DNA from: Candidatus Ferrigenium altingense
GTDB lineage: Bacteria; Pseudomonadota; Gammaproteobacteria; Burkholderiales; Gallionellaceae
Length of the DNA stretch: 64,000 nt
Direction of reading: 5' to 3'
NCBI GenBank assembly: GCA_020621985.1
Contig: JAHRYS010000002.1
Location: forward strand, 124,001 to 188,000
Below the pieces are notes generated by a model. The model did not search any database and was not told the origin of the DNA. It worked only from the letters and a program-made list of their open reading frames with translations. This document shows, piece by piece, positions 41,402 to 50,254 of the stretch. The position numbers and the translations under genes are program-made. Numbering within the stretch: the first letter of the stretch is position 1; every line of letters begins with the position of its first letter.

Positions 41402-42226
41402 CTACTTGATCCGATACAGCCGCTTCTCCAGCGTCTTGCCTTTCACTCCATCGAAGCGGTCGTCCATCGCCGCACCCAGCTTACCCAAGCGGTCGTCGGG
41501 ATGCGGGTGGGTCTTGAACAGCAGCGCGACGTCGCCGTCGTTCTTCGCGAAATGGCCGATCTGTTGCAACACGGCGGGAAGGCCGAAGGAGTCGTAGCCC
41601 GCGCGCGTGGCGAGCACCACGGCGATGCGGTCGGCTTCGAATTCGGCGTCCTTGTCGAGCGAGCGCGACACGATCTCCGCGCCGCTGCCGATCAGGCCCT
41701 GCACCTTGTCGTTGCCGCCGACCTGCTTCGCAACCAGCTGGCTGCCCAGGTCGATCAGCTTGCTCTGCTGCAGGATTTTCAGGTGGTGCTGGCGGATCAC
41801 ATGGCCGACTTCATGCGCCAGCACTCCGGCCAGCTCGGCCTCGCTCTGCAACAGGCGGTACAGGCCGCGCGTGACGAAGATGTAGCCGCCGGGCGCGGCG
41901 AACGCGTTCACGTCATTTGAATCGATCACGCCGAAGTGCCATTCCAGTTCGGGGCGCTCGCTCTGGTTCGCGACCCAGCGGCCGACGTTGTTGACGTATT
42001 TTTGCAGCTTCGCATCCTTGACCAAGGGGGCTGCACCGAGCAGGTTGCCGGCGATCTGCCGCCCGATCGCGGTTTCCTCCTCGACCGGGGTGGCGGGCTT
42101 GCCGGTCACCTTTTCCTGCACGCCCTGCTTCAGCGTGTTCAGCAGTTGCTGCTCGAAGGGGTTTGCTGCCCAAGCGGGGGTGGAGCACAGCGCCAGCGCG
42201 AGTATCCATAGTGTCTTGTTGTTCAT
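41402..42226 (-). CDS. Periplasmic M48-family metalloprotease
   Basis: A 274-residue secreted zinc protease. The ATG at 42226 has a GAGGAGG site and begins a signal peptide (MNNKTLWILALALCSTPAWA). The zinc site HEVGH is around residue 140, and the third ligand lies in DKDAEFEADRIAV. Such proteins resemble the protease domain of BepA/LoiP and act in envelope quality control. It lies 11 bp downstream of the SH3-domain protein gene, so the two are likely co-expressed. Confidence 0.92.
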   Translation of the reverse strand: MNNKTLWILALALCSTPAWAANPFEQQLLNTLKQGVQEKVTGKPATPVEEETAIGRQIAGNLLGAAPLVKDAKLQKYVNNVGRWVANQSERPELEWHFGVIDSNDVNAFAAPGGYIFVTRGLYRLLQSEAELAGVLAHEVGHVIRQHHLKILQQSKLIDLGSQLVAKQVGGNDKVQGLIGSGAEIVSRSLDKDAEFEADRIAVVLATRAGYDSFGLPAVLQQIGHFAKNDGDVALLFKTHPHPDDRLGKLGAAMDDRFDGVKGKTLEKRLYRIK

Positions 42227-42237
42227 CGCGTTCCTCC

Positions 42238-42735
42238 TCATTTCGGTGCGGGCAGGTAGTCGAACGGGCGCGCGGCAAGTTTTCCGGTAGCGGCGAACTT
42301 CGCCGCCTCGGGCTTGCTGCTCGCGTAGGATTCGGCGCGCTTCAGTTCCGCCTCGTCGAACTTGGCCGCTTTCAGCTCCTCCTCGTTCAGGCCGCGGATG
42401 CCGGTGGTCGCGACCACCTTGCCGGTGCCGGCGCGGCCCGAGGCCAGTGCGAGCACGCCGGACGCGTCGCCGCCGCCCTTGCGCGCATCGCCCTTGCGGA
42501 TGCTGAGCATGCGCACCCAGCCATTGCCTTTGGCGCTCTTCACCTCGTACCAGCCGCCGTCTTTCTTGAGGATGTCCACCTTGTCGCCGGACGCCAGTTT
42601 CGCCACCGTCTTCGCGTCGCGGAACGGCTCGGCCTTGAGGTCGTCGCCCTTGATGGCCGTGCCGCTCTCGGCGGCGTGCAGCGCGCCGCTGAAAATCAAC
42701 GCGGCCAGCATAAGAATCCTTCGTATCGTTTTCAT
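42238..42735 (-). CDS. Secreted bacterial SH3-domain protein
   Basis: A 165-residue protein with a signal peptide (MKTIRRILMLAALIFSGALHA). It has an SH3b-like segment (KTVAKLASGDKVDILKKDGGWYEVKSA, then NGWVRM), which often binds peptidoglycan or protein. The rest is Ala/Lys-rich and mostly helical, including EEELKAAKFDEAELKRAESY. The start is set at 42735, since the upstream extension runs through a palindromic repeat. The neighbouring gene is a periplasmic protease, suggesting a joint envelope role. Confidence 0.82.
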   Translation of the reverse strand: MKTIRRILMLAALIFSGALHAAESGTAIKGDDLKAEPFRDAKTVAKLASGDKVDILKKDGGWYEVKSAKGNGWVRMLSIRKGDARKGGGDASGVLALASGRAGTGKVVATTGIRGLNEEELKAAKFDEAELKRAESYASSKPEAAKFAATGKLAARPFDYLPAPK

Positions 42736-42750
42736 GTCCGGTATTCCTCC

Positions 42751-42833
42751 GTAGGATGGGTTGAGCATGGCGATACCCATCAATTCGTTAATTGGTCCAG
42801 CGATGGGTATCGCTTGCGCTCCACCCATCCTAC
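42751..42833. repeat. Palindromic GTAGGATGGG-type repeat
   Basis: The ends GTAGGATGGGTTGAGC and GCGCTCCACCCATCCTAC are inverted copies, with inner arms GGCGATACCCATCA and CGATGGGTATCGC. It lies between the CHASE2 and SH3 genes. Its right end contains the TAG stop of the CHASE2 gene (minus strand, 42830-42832). Confidence 0.9.
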
Positions 42834-44536
42834 CTGTCAGATTTCTTCTCCTGTCTGTCCCATTCCAGCAAAGCCCCGGCGAACATCATACGCCAGCCGG
42901 CGCGCGCCGCATCGCCACCGGCAATCTGCCCGTGATAGACGAAATGGCTGGCCGCATTCTCCGGCTGGGCGAGATGGCGGCGCAGCACCGTCGGCAATGC
43001 AGCCAGCAGCGCGTCGATGTCGCGCCGGATCGCCGCCTGCGCCTCGTTGTCCCCGCTATTGGCGACCCATGAGATGGCGAGCGTGTTCTCGAACAGGTTC
43101 CACAGGCCCTTCTGCTCGCCGATCAGCGCCTCGACGCTCTTGCCGGCCTGTCCGGTCTTCAGCAGCGCCTGGCAGATCCTTGTGAGCACCACGGGGCGGA
43201 TCACGTTGTGCTCGGTGTCCAGACGGATCAGCAGCAGCGTGGCCTGCAATTCGCCGCTGCGCGCCGCCGCCGTGCGCACCATGCTGCGTTCCAGCGCCCG
43301 CCGGGTCGTCGTCGCATACAGGCGCGCCAGCGTGAAGAACGCCACGCCCACGGTGACCGGGCCGGTGAGGTTGATATAGGTGGTGGTGAGGTTGATGCTG
43401 GCGTAGCTGATGCCGACCAGGACGAACTGCGACAGGCCGAACGCCCGGTCGATCTTGTCGCGCCCCGTGTCGCGGTAGAAGCTCCAGGCCGTCAGCCAGA
43501 CGATGGTCAGCGTGAGCAGCAGGTACGGGAAGCGCGCTTCGGGGTAGCGCAGCGCGTCGCCGTGCTTGAAGTTGTCGATCGCCGTGGCGAGGATTTCCAC
43601 GCCGGGATGCATCTTGTCCAGCGGCGTCGCCTTGATGTCGAACAGGCTGGGCGCGGTCGAGCCGATGATGATGATCTTGTTTTTGAACTCGTCCTGCGGG
43701 CGCTTCTTCTCCTTGCTGCTCATGTCGGCGTACACGTCGCTGAAGCTGACGTAGCGGTAGGTGAACGGCTTGCCACGCCAGTTCAGCAGCACCTCCTGCG
43801 CGGGCGGCGCGTCCCAACCCAGCTCCTGCGCGATGCGCGCCGGCAGCGAGGGCAGCTTCCAGCCGTAGTCGTCGCGGTACACCATGTATTCGCGTGCCAC
43901 GTTGTCGGCATCCGGGTAGATGTTGTGCAGGCCGAGGCGGCCGCCGTCGAGCGCGGCCTGGAAGTGCGGCAGCACCACCGCCACGGTCGCGTCCGGCTGC
44001 GCGCCGGGCAGCGGCGTCACGCCGGGGATCATCGCGGGCTTGACCTGGCTCAGGCTGTCGCTGGAGGGGTCGAGCCGCAGCATCGGGAAGAAGGTGTTGT
44101 TCGTCGCCGCGATGGCTTCGTTGAAATACGCGTCGCTGTCCGGGTTGTACACGTCCGCGTCGCTGAACAGGATGTCGAACACCACCGCCTTGGGCTGCTG
44201 CTTCTCGACCTGCTCGACGAACTCGCCCATCACCTGGCGCGGCCACGGCCAGCGTCCATAATCTTTGGCCATCGCCGCGAGGCTGGCCTCGTTGATGTCC
44301 ACGATCACGATGTCCGGGTCGGGCTTGGGCACGATGAGGCGATAGCGCACCATGGTGTCGAACGCCGCCTGGCGCATCTCGGAGGTCGCATGCAGCACCG
44401 TCGCGTCGAGCACCGCGAACACTGTGAACAGACCGGCGAGGTACAGATAGAAGCTGTACTTCCACCACTGTGCGAGCCGCTCGGCGAAACGCGTGCGCGC
44501 TTTGAACAAACGGCTGATGAGGAGTTTCCAGGTCAT
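42830..44536 (-). CDS. CHASE2-domain membrane protein without a recognised output domain
   Basis: A 568-residue protein. One N-terminal membrane helix (FYLYLAGLFTVFAVLDATVL) precedes a periplasmic CHASE2 sensor domain (about residues 45-330, with FDTMVRYRL, DPDIVIVDINEASL, WPWPRQVMGEFV and the closing KIIIIGSTAPSLFDIKATPL...MHPGVEILA). Two or three more helices follow (about 345-420). CHASE2 usually feeds a cyclase, kinase or diguanylate cyclase domain, but the last 150 residues here show none of those motifs. The role is therefore unclear. The stop codon lies in a palindromic repeat. Confidence 0.85.
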   Translation of the reverse strand: MTWKLLISRLFKARTRFAERLAQWWKYSFYLYLAGLFTVFAVLDATVLHATSEMRQAAFDTMVRYRLIVPKPDPDIVIVDINEASLAAMAKDYGRWPWPRQVMGEFVEQVEKQQPKAVVFDILFSDADVYNPDSDAYFNEAIAATNNTFFPMLRLDPSSDSLSQVKPAMIPGVTPLPGAQPDATVAVVLPHFQAALDGGRLGLHNIYPDADNVAREYMVYRDDYGWKLPSLPARIAQELGWDAPPAQEVLLNWRGKPFTYRYVSFSDVYADMSSKEKKRPQDEFKNKIIIIGSTAPSLFDIKATPLDKMHPGVEILATAIDNFKHGDALRYPEARFPYLLLTLTIVWLTAWSFYRDTGRDKIDRAFGLSQFVLVGISYASINLTTTYINLTGPVTVGVAFFTLARLYATTTRRALERSMVRTAAARSGELQATLLLIRLDTEHNVIRPVVLTRICQALLKTGQAGKSVEALIGEQKGLWNLFENTLAISWVANSGDNEAQAAIRRDIDALLAALPTVLRRHLAQPENAASHFVYHGQIAGGDAARAGWRMMFAGALLEWDRQEKKSDR

Positions 44537-44613
44537 GGCGGCCTCCGAGATTCAGGGTGCCATTCTATAGCCTGCGGGCAGGCATGTGCAGCGGAATGAA
44601 GCACGCAGGGCAG

Positions 44614-45849
44614 TCATTTCGGCGCGACATCCAGCACCACCGCGTGCGGGTCGTGCATCGCGATGCGCGCGACGAACCAGATCGCCAGCGCGTTCGCCGC
44701 CATCGCCACATAGCCCACCGTGCCGTAATCGACGATCCGGCCGTCGGCGTCCTGGGTGATGATGAAGCCTGACAGCGTGGTCGCCAGCCCCATCGCGAAT
44801 GCCTGCGTGGTGGCGTTGAGCGACATGAAGGTGCCGCGCAGTTTCGGTTGCGCCGCCGAGGTGATGATCGCCATCGCCGGGATCATGCGCCCCGATACCA
44901 GCACGAAGAAGGTCGTGGTGCAGATCAGCCACAGCCACAGCGGCACCACGCCGATCTGCGTCACCACCAGCAGCGGCAGCAATGCGGCTGCGGCGACTAT
45001 GCGATAGACCTCGATCTTGCCGTGCAGGTCGGCCCAGTAGCCGATCAGCCGCGCGGTGACGAGGGTGGCCGCGCCGCCCGCGAGATAGACGAGCGGGATG
45101 TCGTGCAGCGAAATGCCGACGTTGTGAACCGAGTAGAGGGTGATGTAGGGGATCACCGTGAAGCCGGAGAAGATGATCAGCGCGGAGAACAGCAGCGCGC
45201 GCAAGTGGTTGGCGTCGCGCAGCACGGTAAACATTGCGGCGAACGGGTGCGCCTGCTTCTCGGCGCTGATGTGGTGGCGCATCTCCGGCAATACGCGCAG
45301 GCCGACGAGGATGAACAGCATGACCAGCATAGCGATAAAGACGAACGGCGCACGCCACTGGAAATGATTGGCCAGCCACAGCGACAGCGGCACGCCCGCG
45401 ACCGTGGAGACCGAGAAGGCCGCCGATACCATGCTGCTGGCGCGCGCGCGGCGCGCGAACGGGATCACGTCGCCGATCATGGTCTGCACCAGTGCGCCCA
45501 TCACGCCGCCGAACGCGCCGGCCAGGCCGCGCGCGATCAGCAGGGTGGCATAGCCGGGAGCCAGGCCGCAGGCCAGCGTCGCCAGGCCAAACAGTGCGAA
45601 CATGCCCAGCAGCAGGCGTTTGCGCTCGAAGCGGTCGACGAAGGTCGCGGCGAACAGGCCGGACAATGCGGCGCTGAAACTGTAGGACGCGACCAGCAGG
45701 CCGAACTCGTGCGTGCTGATGCCGAACGTGCTCATCAGCATCGGGCCGAGCGGCATCATGATCATGAAGTCGAGCACATGGCTGAACTGGATGCCCGCGA
45801 GGGTCAGCAGCAGGTATTTTTCGCGTTGCGGGGCGAGGGGCGGATGCAC
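44614..45849 (-). CDS. Major facilitator superfamily transporter
   Basis: A 411-residue protein with about 12 membrane helices. The loop 2-3 motif appears as FVDRFERKRLLLG. The N-terminal half has LDFMIMMPLGPML and GGVMGALVQTMIGD, typical of drug- or sugar-efflux members of the family (AraJ/DHA1 type). The substrate cannot be told. The first ATG, 45849, begins shortly before helix 1. It is divergent from dnaE with a 115-bp gap. Confidence 0.9.
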   Translation of the reverse strand: MHPPLAPQREKYLLLTLAGIQFSHVLDFMIMMPLGPMLMSTFGISTHEFGLLVASYSFSAALSGLFAATFVDRFERKRLLLGMFALFGLATLACGLAPGYATLLIARGLAGAFGGVMGALVQTMIGDVIPFARRARASSMVSAAFSVSTVAGVPLSLWLANHFQWRAPFVFIAMLVMLFILVGLRVLPEMRHHISAEKQAHPFAAMFTVLRDANHLRALLFSALIIFSGFTVIPYITLYSVHNVGISLHDIPLVYLAGGAATLVTARLIGYWADLHGKIEVYRIVAAAALLPLLVVTQIGVVPLWLWLICTTTFFVLVSGRMIPAMAIITSAAQPKLRGTFMSLNATTQAFAMGLATTLSGFIITQDADGRIVDYGTVGYVAMAANALAIWFVARIAMHDPHAVVLDVAPK

Positions 45850-45964
45850 GTGAAATCGGGGCGGCGAAGTTGGAAGCTGGATTCTAACGTTTTGAATCGC
45901 CGGTAAGAAATTTTAGTGCTGCCGACGGTGCTAAAATCGCCCCCCAGGTTTTCATCATTACATC

Positions 45965-48900
45965 ATGCCGCAACCATCCTTCATCCATCTCCGCCTGCAC
46001 AGCGAACACTCCATTTCGGACGGGATGGTGCGCGTGGGGGATGCGGTCGCCGCCGCGCAAGGTGATGGCATGCCGGCGCTGGCATTGACCGACCTGAACA
46101 ACGTGTTCGGGATGGTGAAGTTCTACCAGAGCGCGCGCGGTAAAGGCATCAAGCCGATCGTCGGCTGCGATGTGTTCATCAGCAACGATGCCGATCGCGA
46201 CCGGCCGCATCGCCTGCTGCTGCTGTGCCAGTCGCGCGACGGGTATCTGCTGTTGTGCCGCCTGCTGTCGCGCGCCTATCTGGAAAACCAGCATCGCGGC
46301 CGCGCCGAGCTGCGCCGCGAATGGTTCCACGAGGGCACGGCCGGGCTGATCGCGCTGTCCGGCGCGCATCTCGGCGATGTCGGCGGCGCGCTGCTGTCCG
46401 GCAACGCGAAACAGGCCGAGCAGTTCGCGCAGGAATGGGCCGGGCTGTTCAACAACCGCTATTACATCGAAGTGCAGCGCGCCGGATTCGCCGACGAAGA
46501 GCATCACCTCCAGGCTGCGGCGCAACTGGCTACACAGCTCGGCCTGCCGGTGGTCGCCACCCATCCGGTGCAGTTCCTCGCCGCCGACGACTTCAAGGCG
46601 CACGAGGTGCGCGTGTGCATCGCCGAAGGTTATGTGCTCAACGACAAACGCCGCGCCAGGCAATTCACCGCGCAGCAGTATTTCAAGACGCAGGCCGAAA
46701 TGGCGGAGCTGTTCGCCGACCTGCCGGAAGCGTTGCAGAACAGCGTGGAGATCGCGCGCCGCTGCAACCTTGCCTTGGTGCTGGGCAAGCCGCGCCTGCC
46801 GGATTTCCCCACGCCGAACGGCGAGAGCCTGGATGATTTTCTGCGCAGCGAATCCGAGCGCGGCCTGATGCAGCGCATGGCGCTGCTCTATCCCGATGAG
46901 GCCGAGCGCGCCGCGAAGCTGCCGGAATATCAAGCACGCCTTGTCTTTGAGGCCGACACCATCATCAAGATGGGCTTCCCCGGCTACTTCCTGATCGTGG
47001 CGGATTTCATCCGCTGGGCCAAGGCCTATCGCTCCGAGGAATTCCCCAACGGCGTGCCGGTCGGACCGGGGCGGGGCTCCGGCGCGGGTTCGCTGGTGGC
47101 GTACTGTCTGCTCATCACCGACCTTGATCCGCTGCGCTACGAGCTGCTGTTCGAGCGATTCCTGAACCCCGAGCGCGTGTCGATGCCCGACTTCGACGTG
47201 GACTTCTGCCAGGACGGGCGCGAACTCGTCATCAATTATGTGAAGGACAAATACGGCGCGCAGTGCGTGTCGCAGATCGCCACCTTCGGCACGATGGCTT
47301 CCAAGGCGGTGATCCGCGACGTTGGGCGCGTGATGGATTTCCCCTACGGGCTGTGCGACAGCCTGTCCAAGGCGATCCCGGTCGAAGGCGTGAAACCGGT
47401 GTCGCTGAAGAAGGCGCGCGAGATGGAACCGGAGATCAACGCCATCGCCGAGCGCGAGGAGGGCGTGCCGGAGCTGCTGGAGCTGGCCGGGCGCCTCGAA
47501 GATTTGACGCGCAACGTCGGCATGCACGCCGGCGGCGTGCTGATCGCACCCGGGCAACTCACCGATTTCTGCCCGCTGTATTGCGCCGATAGCAGCACCA
47601 GCGTGGTCAGCCAGTTTGACAAGGATGACGTCGAGGCTATCGGTCTGGTGAAGTTCGACTTTCTGGGCTTGCGCACGCTGACCATCCTGGATTGGGCGAT
47701 GCGCCATGTGGCGCGGCTCAATGGCGGGAGGGCGCCGTTCTCGCTTGAAACGATGCCGCTGGATGATCCCGCTACTTACGACTTGCTGAAGGCGTGCAAC
47801 ACCACCGCGGTGTTCCAGCTGGAATCGCGCGGCATGAAGGATCTGATCAAGCGATTGCAGCCCAGCACGTTCGAAGACATCGTCGCGCTGGTCGCGTTGT
47901 TCCGTCCGGGCCCGCTGGAATCGGGCATGGTGGAAGACTTTATCAACCGCAAGCACGGCAAGGCCACCGCGGACTATTTCCATCCCGAGCTGGAGGCTTC
48001 GCTGAAGCCGACTTACGGCGTGATCGTGTATCAGGAGCAGGTGATGCAGATCTCGCAGATCATCGGCGGTTACACGCTGGGCGGCGCGGACATGCTGCGC
48101 CGCGCGATGGGCAAGAAAGATCCGGCGGAAATGGCCAAGCAGCGCGACATCTTCGTCAGCGGCGCGATCAAGCGCGGTATCGACGACAAGCTGGCGACGC
48201 GGCTGTTCGATCTGATGGAGATGTTCGCCGGTTACGGCTTCAACAAATCGCACTCGGCAGCCTACGCGCTGGTGGCCTATCAGACCGCCTATCTGAAGGC
48301 GCACCATCCTGCCGCGTTCATGGCCGCGACCCTGTCGGGCGACCTGGACAACACCGAAAAGGTGCGCACCTTCTATGTTGATACGCTGCAGCAGCATATC
48401 CGCGTGCTGCTGCCGGACGTGAACAGTTCCGGCTATGCGTTTTCCCCGGTGGACGAGCAGACCATCGCCTACGGGCTGGGCGCGATCAAGGGTACCGGCG
48501 AGGCGGCGATCGCCAGCATCGTCAAGGCGCGCGAGAGCGGGCCGTTCAAGGACCTGTTCGATTTCTGCCGGCGCGTGGACAAGCGTATCGTCAACCGGCG
48601 CACCGTCGAGACGCTGATCCGCGCCGGCGCGTTCGACAGCATCAGCGATCATCGCGCCGCGCTGATGGCCAGCGTGGATGCGGCGTTGGCGAGTGCCGAC
48701 CAGCACGCGCGCGCGGCGAACCAGAACAGCCTGTTCGGCAACGATGAATCCGATGCGGTGCTGATCGTGCAGACCGCCGATGTGCCGCGCTGGCGCTTGC
48801 GCGAACAGCTTGCGCACGAGAAAGCCAGCCTGGGCATCTATCTGGGCGGGCACCCGTATCAGGAATACGCCGATGAATTGGCCCACTTCATCAAGGTGAA

Positions 48901-49480
48901 ACTGGCCGACCTGACCCCGCAATTCGTCGGCAAATCGAATGGCGGCGGGGGAGGCTACGGCGGCGGACAGGGCAAGGCGCGCGGCGTGCCGGTGGTGCTG
49001 GCGGGCATCGTGGCCGGGCTGCGCATCCAGCAGACGCGGCGCGGGCGCATGGCGATTGTCACGCTGGACGACGGCGGTGCGCAGGTCGAGCTGACGGTGT
49101 TCAACGAAATCTACGAGGCCAGCCGTCCGTGGATACGCGAGGATGAATTACTGGTGGTGCGCGGCAAGGCCAGCCTGGACGAGTATTCCGGCAACGTGCG
49201 CGTGAGCGGCGAAGAGTTGTTCGACTTCGCCTCGGCGCGCTCCAGCTTCGCGCAGCAGCTGGCATTGCGCTGCAACGGCAAGGTCGGCGTCGCGCAGCTC
49301 AAAAAATTGTTCACCCCGTATCGCGACGGCAAATGCCCGGTGCAGATTCACTACAGCAACGATGAGGGTAGCTGCCAACTGCGCCTCGGCGAGGCATGGC
49401 AGGTGACGCTGCACGACGATTTGCTGCATGGTTTGCGCGAGTTGCTGCAGGCGGAAAACGTGAAGGTGGTTTACGGGTGA
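45965..49480 (+). CDS. dnaE: DNA polymerase III alpha subunit
   Basis: Replicative polymerase, 1171 residues. It has an N-terminal PHP domain (FIHLRLHSEHSISDG), the palm with catalytic aspartates in MPDFDVDFC (about residue 410) and a further active-site region near FDFLGLRTLTILDWA. The fingers region reads QEQVMQISQIIGGYTLGGAD, a helix-hairpin-helix lies around FAGYGFNKSHSAAYA, and the OB fold around 1020-1090. The last codons, encoding LLQAENVKVVYG, are duplicated 151 bp downstream after an intervening repeat. A long opposite-strand frame across the gene is not considered real. Confidence 0.98.
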   Translation: MPQPSFIHLRLHSEHSISDGMVRVGDAVAAAQGDGMPALALTDLNNVFGMVKFYQSARGKGIKPIVGCDVFISNDADRDRPHRLLLLCQSRDGYLLLCRLLSRAYLENQHRGRAELRREWFHEGTAGLIALSGAHLGDVGGALLSGNAKQAEQFAQEWAGLFNNRYYIEVQRAGFADEEHHLQAAAQLATQLGLPVVATHPVQFLAADDFKAHEVRVCIAEGYVLNDKRRARQFTAQQYFKTQAEMAELFADLPEALQNSVEIARRCNLALVLGKPRLPDFPTPNGESLDDFLRSESERGLMQRMALLYPDEAERAAKLPEYQARLVFEADTIIKMGFPGYFLIVADFIRWAKAYRSEEFPNGVPVGPGRGSGAGSLVAYCLLITDLDPLRYELLFERFLNPERVSMPDFDVDFCQDGRELVINYVKDKYGAQCVSQIATFGTMASKAVIRDVGRVMDFPYGLCDSLSKAIPVEGVKPVSLKKAREMEPEINAIAEREEGVPELLELAGRLEDLTRNVGMHAGGVLIAPGQLTDFCPLYCADSSTSVVSQFDKDDVEAIGLVKFDFLGLRTLTILDWAMRHVARLNGGRAPFSLETMPLDDPATYDLLKACNTTAVFQLESRGMKDLIKRLQPSTFEDIVALVALFRPGPLESGMVEDFINRKHGKATADYFHPELEASLKPTYGVIVYQEQVMQISQIIGGYTLGGADMLRRAMGKKDPAEMAKQRDIFVSGAIKRGIDDKLATRLFDLMEMFAGYGFNKSHSAAYALVAYQTAYLKAHHPAAFMAATLSGDLDNTEKVRTFYVDTLQQHIRVLLPDVNSSGYAFSPVDEQTIAYGLGAIKGTGEAAIASIVKARESGPFKDLFDFCRRVDKRIVNRRTVETLIRAGAFDSISDHRAALMASVDAALASADQHARAANQNSLFGNDESDAVLIVQTADVPRWRLREQLAHEKASLGIYLGGHPYQEYADELAHFIKVKLADLTPQFVGKSNGGGGGYGGGQGKARGVPVVLAGIVAGLRIQQTRRGRMAIVTLDDGGAQVELTVFNEIYEASRPWIREDELLVVRGKASLDEYSGNVRVSGEELFDFASARSSFAQQLALRCNGKVGVAQLKKLFTPYRDGKCPVQIHYSNDEGSCQLRLGEAWQVTLHDDLLHGLRELLQAENVKVVYG

Positions 49481-49510
49481 AATCGATCCGCCCAAGCCGG
49501 AACAAAACGA

Positions 49511-49588
49511 GTAGCCCGGATGAAACGCAGTGGAATCCGGGGATGGAGTCGATGCTCCCGGATTGCGCTATCGCTGCATCCGGGCTAC
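49511..49588. repeat. Palindromic GTAGCCCGGATG-type repeat after dnaE
   Basis: The ends GTAGCCCGGATGAAACGCAG and GCATCCGGGCTAC are inverted, with inner arms AATCCGGG and CCCGGATT. It sits exactly between the dnaE 3' end and a duplicate of that end. Confidence 0.9.
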
Positions 49589-49593
49589 GAATC

Positions 49594-49632
49594 TGCTGCA
49601 GGCGGAAAACGTGAAGGTCATTTATGCGTGAA
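49594..49632 (+). repeat. Duplicate of the dnaE 3' terminus
   Basis: The first 25 bp are identical to 49443-49467 inside dnaE. The following 14 bp, including the stop, match at 10 positions. In translation the copy would read LLQAENVKVIYA-stop against LLQAENVKVVYG-stop in dnaE. It is a non-functional remnant flanking the palindromic repeat. Confidence 0.85.
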
Positions 49633-49668
49633 GCCTTCGATCATAACCAACCTTTGAAAGGAGAGAGC

Positions 49669-49881
49669 ATGCGCATCATCATTATCGCGGCATGGTTGCT
49701 TGCCGCCACCGCTTCGACGGCATGGGCAGAGGCCGCACCTGCCGAGCCGGCAAAAACCGAAACGCCGGCAGCTTCCGCAACACCGGATAATTCTGCCGGG
49801 GCTGCCAAGGCAGAGGCTCAGGAAAAAGCCGTGAAGCCGAGGGAATCTGGATTGAATCAGCCGCTCTGCACCGGGGAATAG
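49669..49881 (+). CDS. Small secreted Ala/Pro/Glu-rich protein, unknown
   Basis: A 70-residue product starting at the ATG at 49669, which has a GGAGAG ribosome site. It has an N-terminal signal peptide (MRIIIIAAWLLAATASTAWA), then a low-complexity polar region rich in Ala, Pro, Glu and Lys, with one Cys near the end (LNQPLCTGE). No family recognised; probably periplasmic or secreted. An upstream in-frame ATG at 49624 lies next to the duplicated dnaE end and is less likely. Confidence 0.6.
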   Translation: MRIIIIAAWLLAATASTAWAEAAPAEPAKTETPAASATPDNSAGAAKAEAQEKAVKPRESGLNQPLCTGE

Positions 49882-49909
49882 GGGATGTATTGATGGGGCA
49901 GGGTGCGGG

Positions 49910-50185
49910 ATGCTTGTGCGGATACTGATGTCAAACAGCCATCCGGAGTACCGGCTGGTGCTGCCGGTCGAGACGGGAACGGGCGTCAGCAGCGCGGCCA
50001 TGAGAGCGGCGATCGAACATTTGGGCGAGTGGGAAGAAAGATCGCGGGACGATCTGGACGGCAGTCGGCCGGAACACCGCGAGGCGATGGAGGATATTGC
50101 CGTTTACGGTGCCTACCTGTGGATGGTGTCCGCCGCCTACACCGGGAGAGTCGAGGTAGTGCAGTCCGCGCAAAATGCTGCCTAA
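49910..50185 (+). CDS. Hypothetical 91-residue protein
   Basis: No family recognised. It is acidic to neutral, without a signal peptide or membrane segment. It contains a helical stretch, AMRAAIEHLGEWEERSRDDL. Starts are possible at 49910 or at the ATG at 49928 (MSNSHPEYRL). It lies 28 bp after the small secreted protein and may be co-transcribed. Coding status rests on the open frame and base composition only. Confidence 0.45.
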   Translation: MLVRILMSNSHPEYRLVLPVETGTGVSSAAMRAAIEHLGEWEERSRDDLDGSRPEHREAMEDIAVYGAYLWMVSAAYTGRVEVVQSAQNAA

Positions 50186-50238
50186 GGACGCCTCTGAAAA
50201 TTCAGATTCCGCCATCCCCGCGCAGGCGGGAACGACGA
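50186..50238. repeat. Fragment of a MITE end joined to a GC hairpin repeat
   Basis: GGACGCCTCTGAAAATTCAG (50187-50206) resembles the end of the element at 54833-54977. It runs into CCCCGCGCAGGCGGGAACG, a hairpin resembling another common intergenic repeat. It lies between the hypothetical gene and rhlE. Confidence 0.5.
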
Positions 50239-50254
50239 ATATATCCGCGTTTTC

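Noticed and set aside
43208-44599. Plus-strand open frame opposite the CHASE2 gene
   Set aside because: Shadow frame with Arg/Gln/Val-rich composition; the minus-strand frame has clear domain content.
45841-45856. Possible third parS-like sequence (CACGTGAAA) before the MFS gene
   Set aside because: Only one half matches the parS palindrome; the other half (GGATG) does not.
45884-48922. Very long minus-strand open frame (1012 codons) opposite dnaE
   Set aside because: It lies fully antisense to the well-conserved dnaE. Its His/Arg/Gln-rich composition is the usual shadow in high-GC genes.
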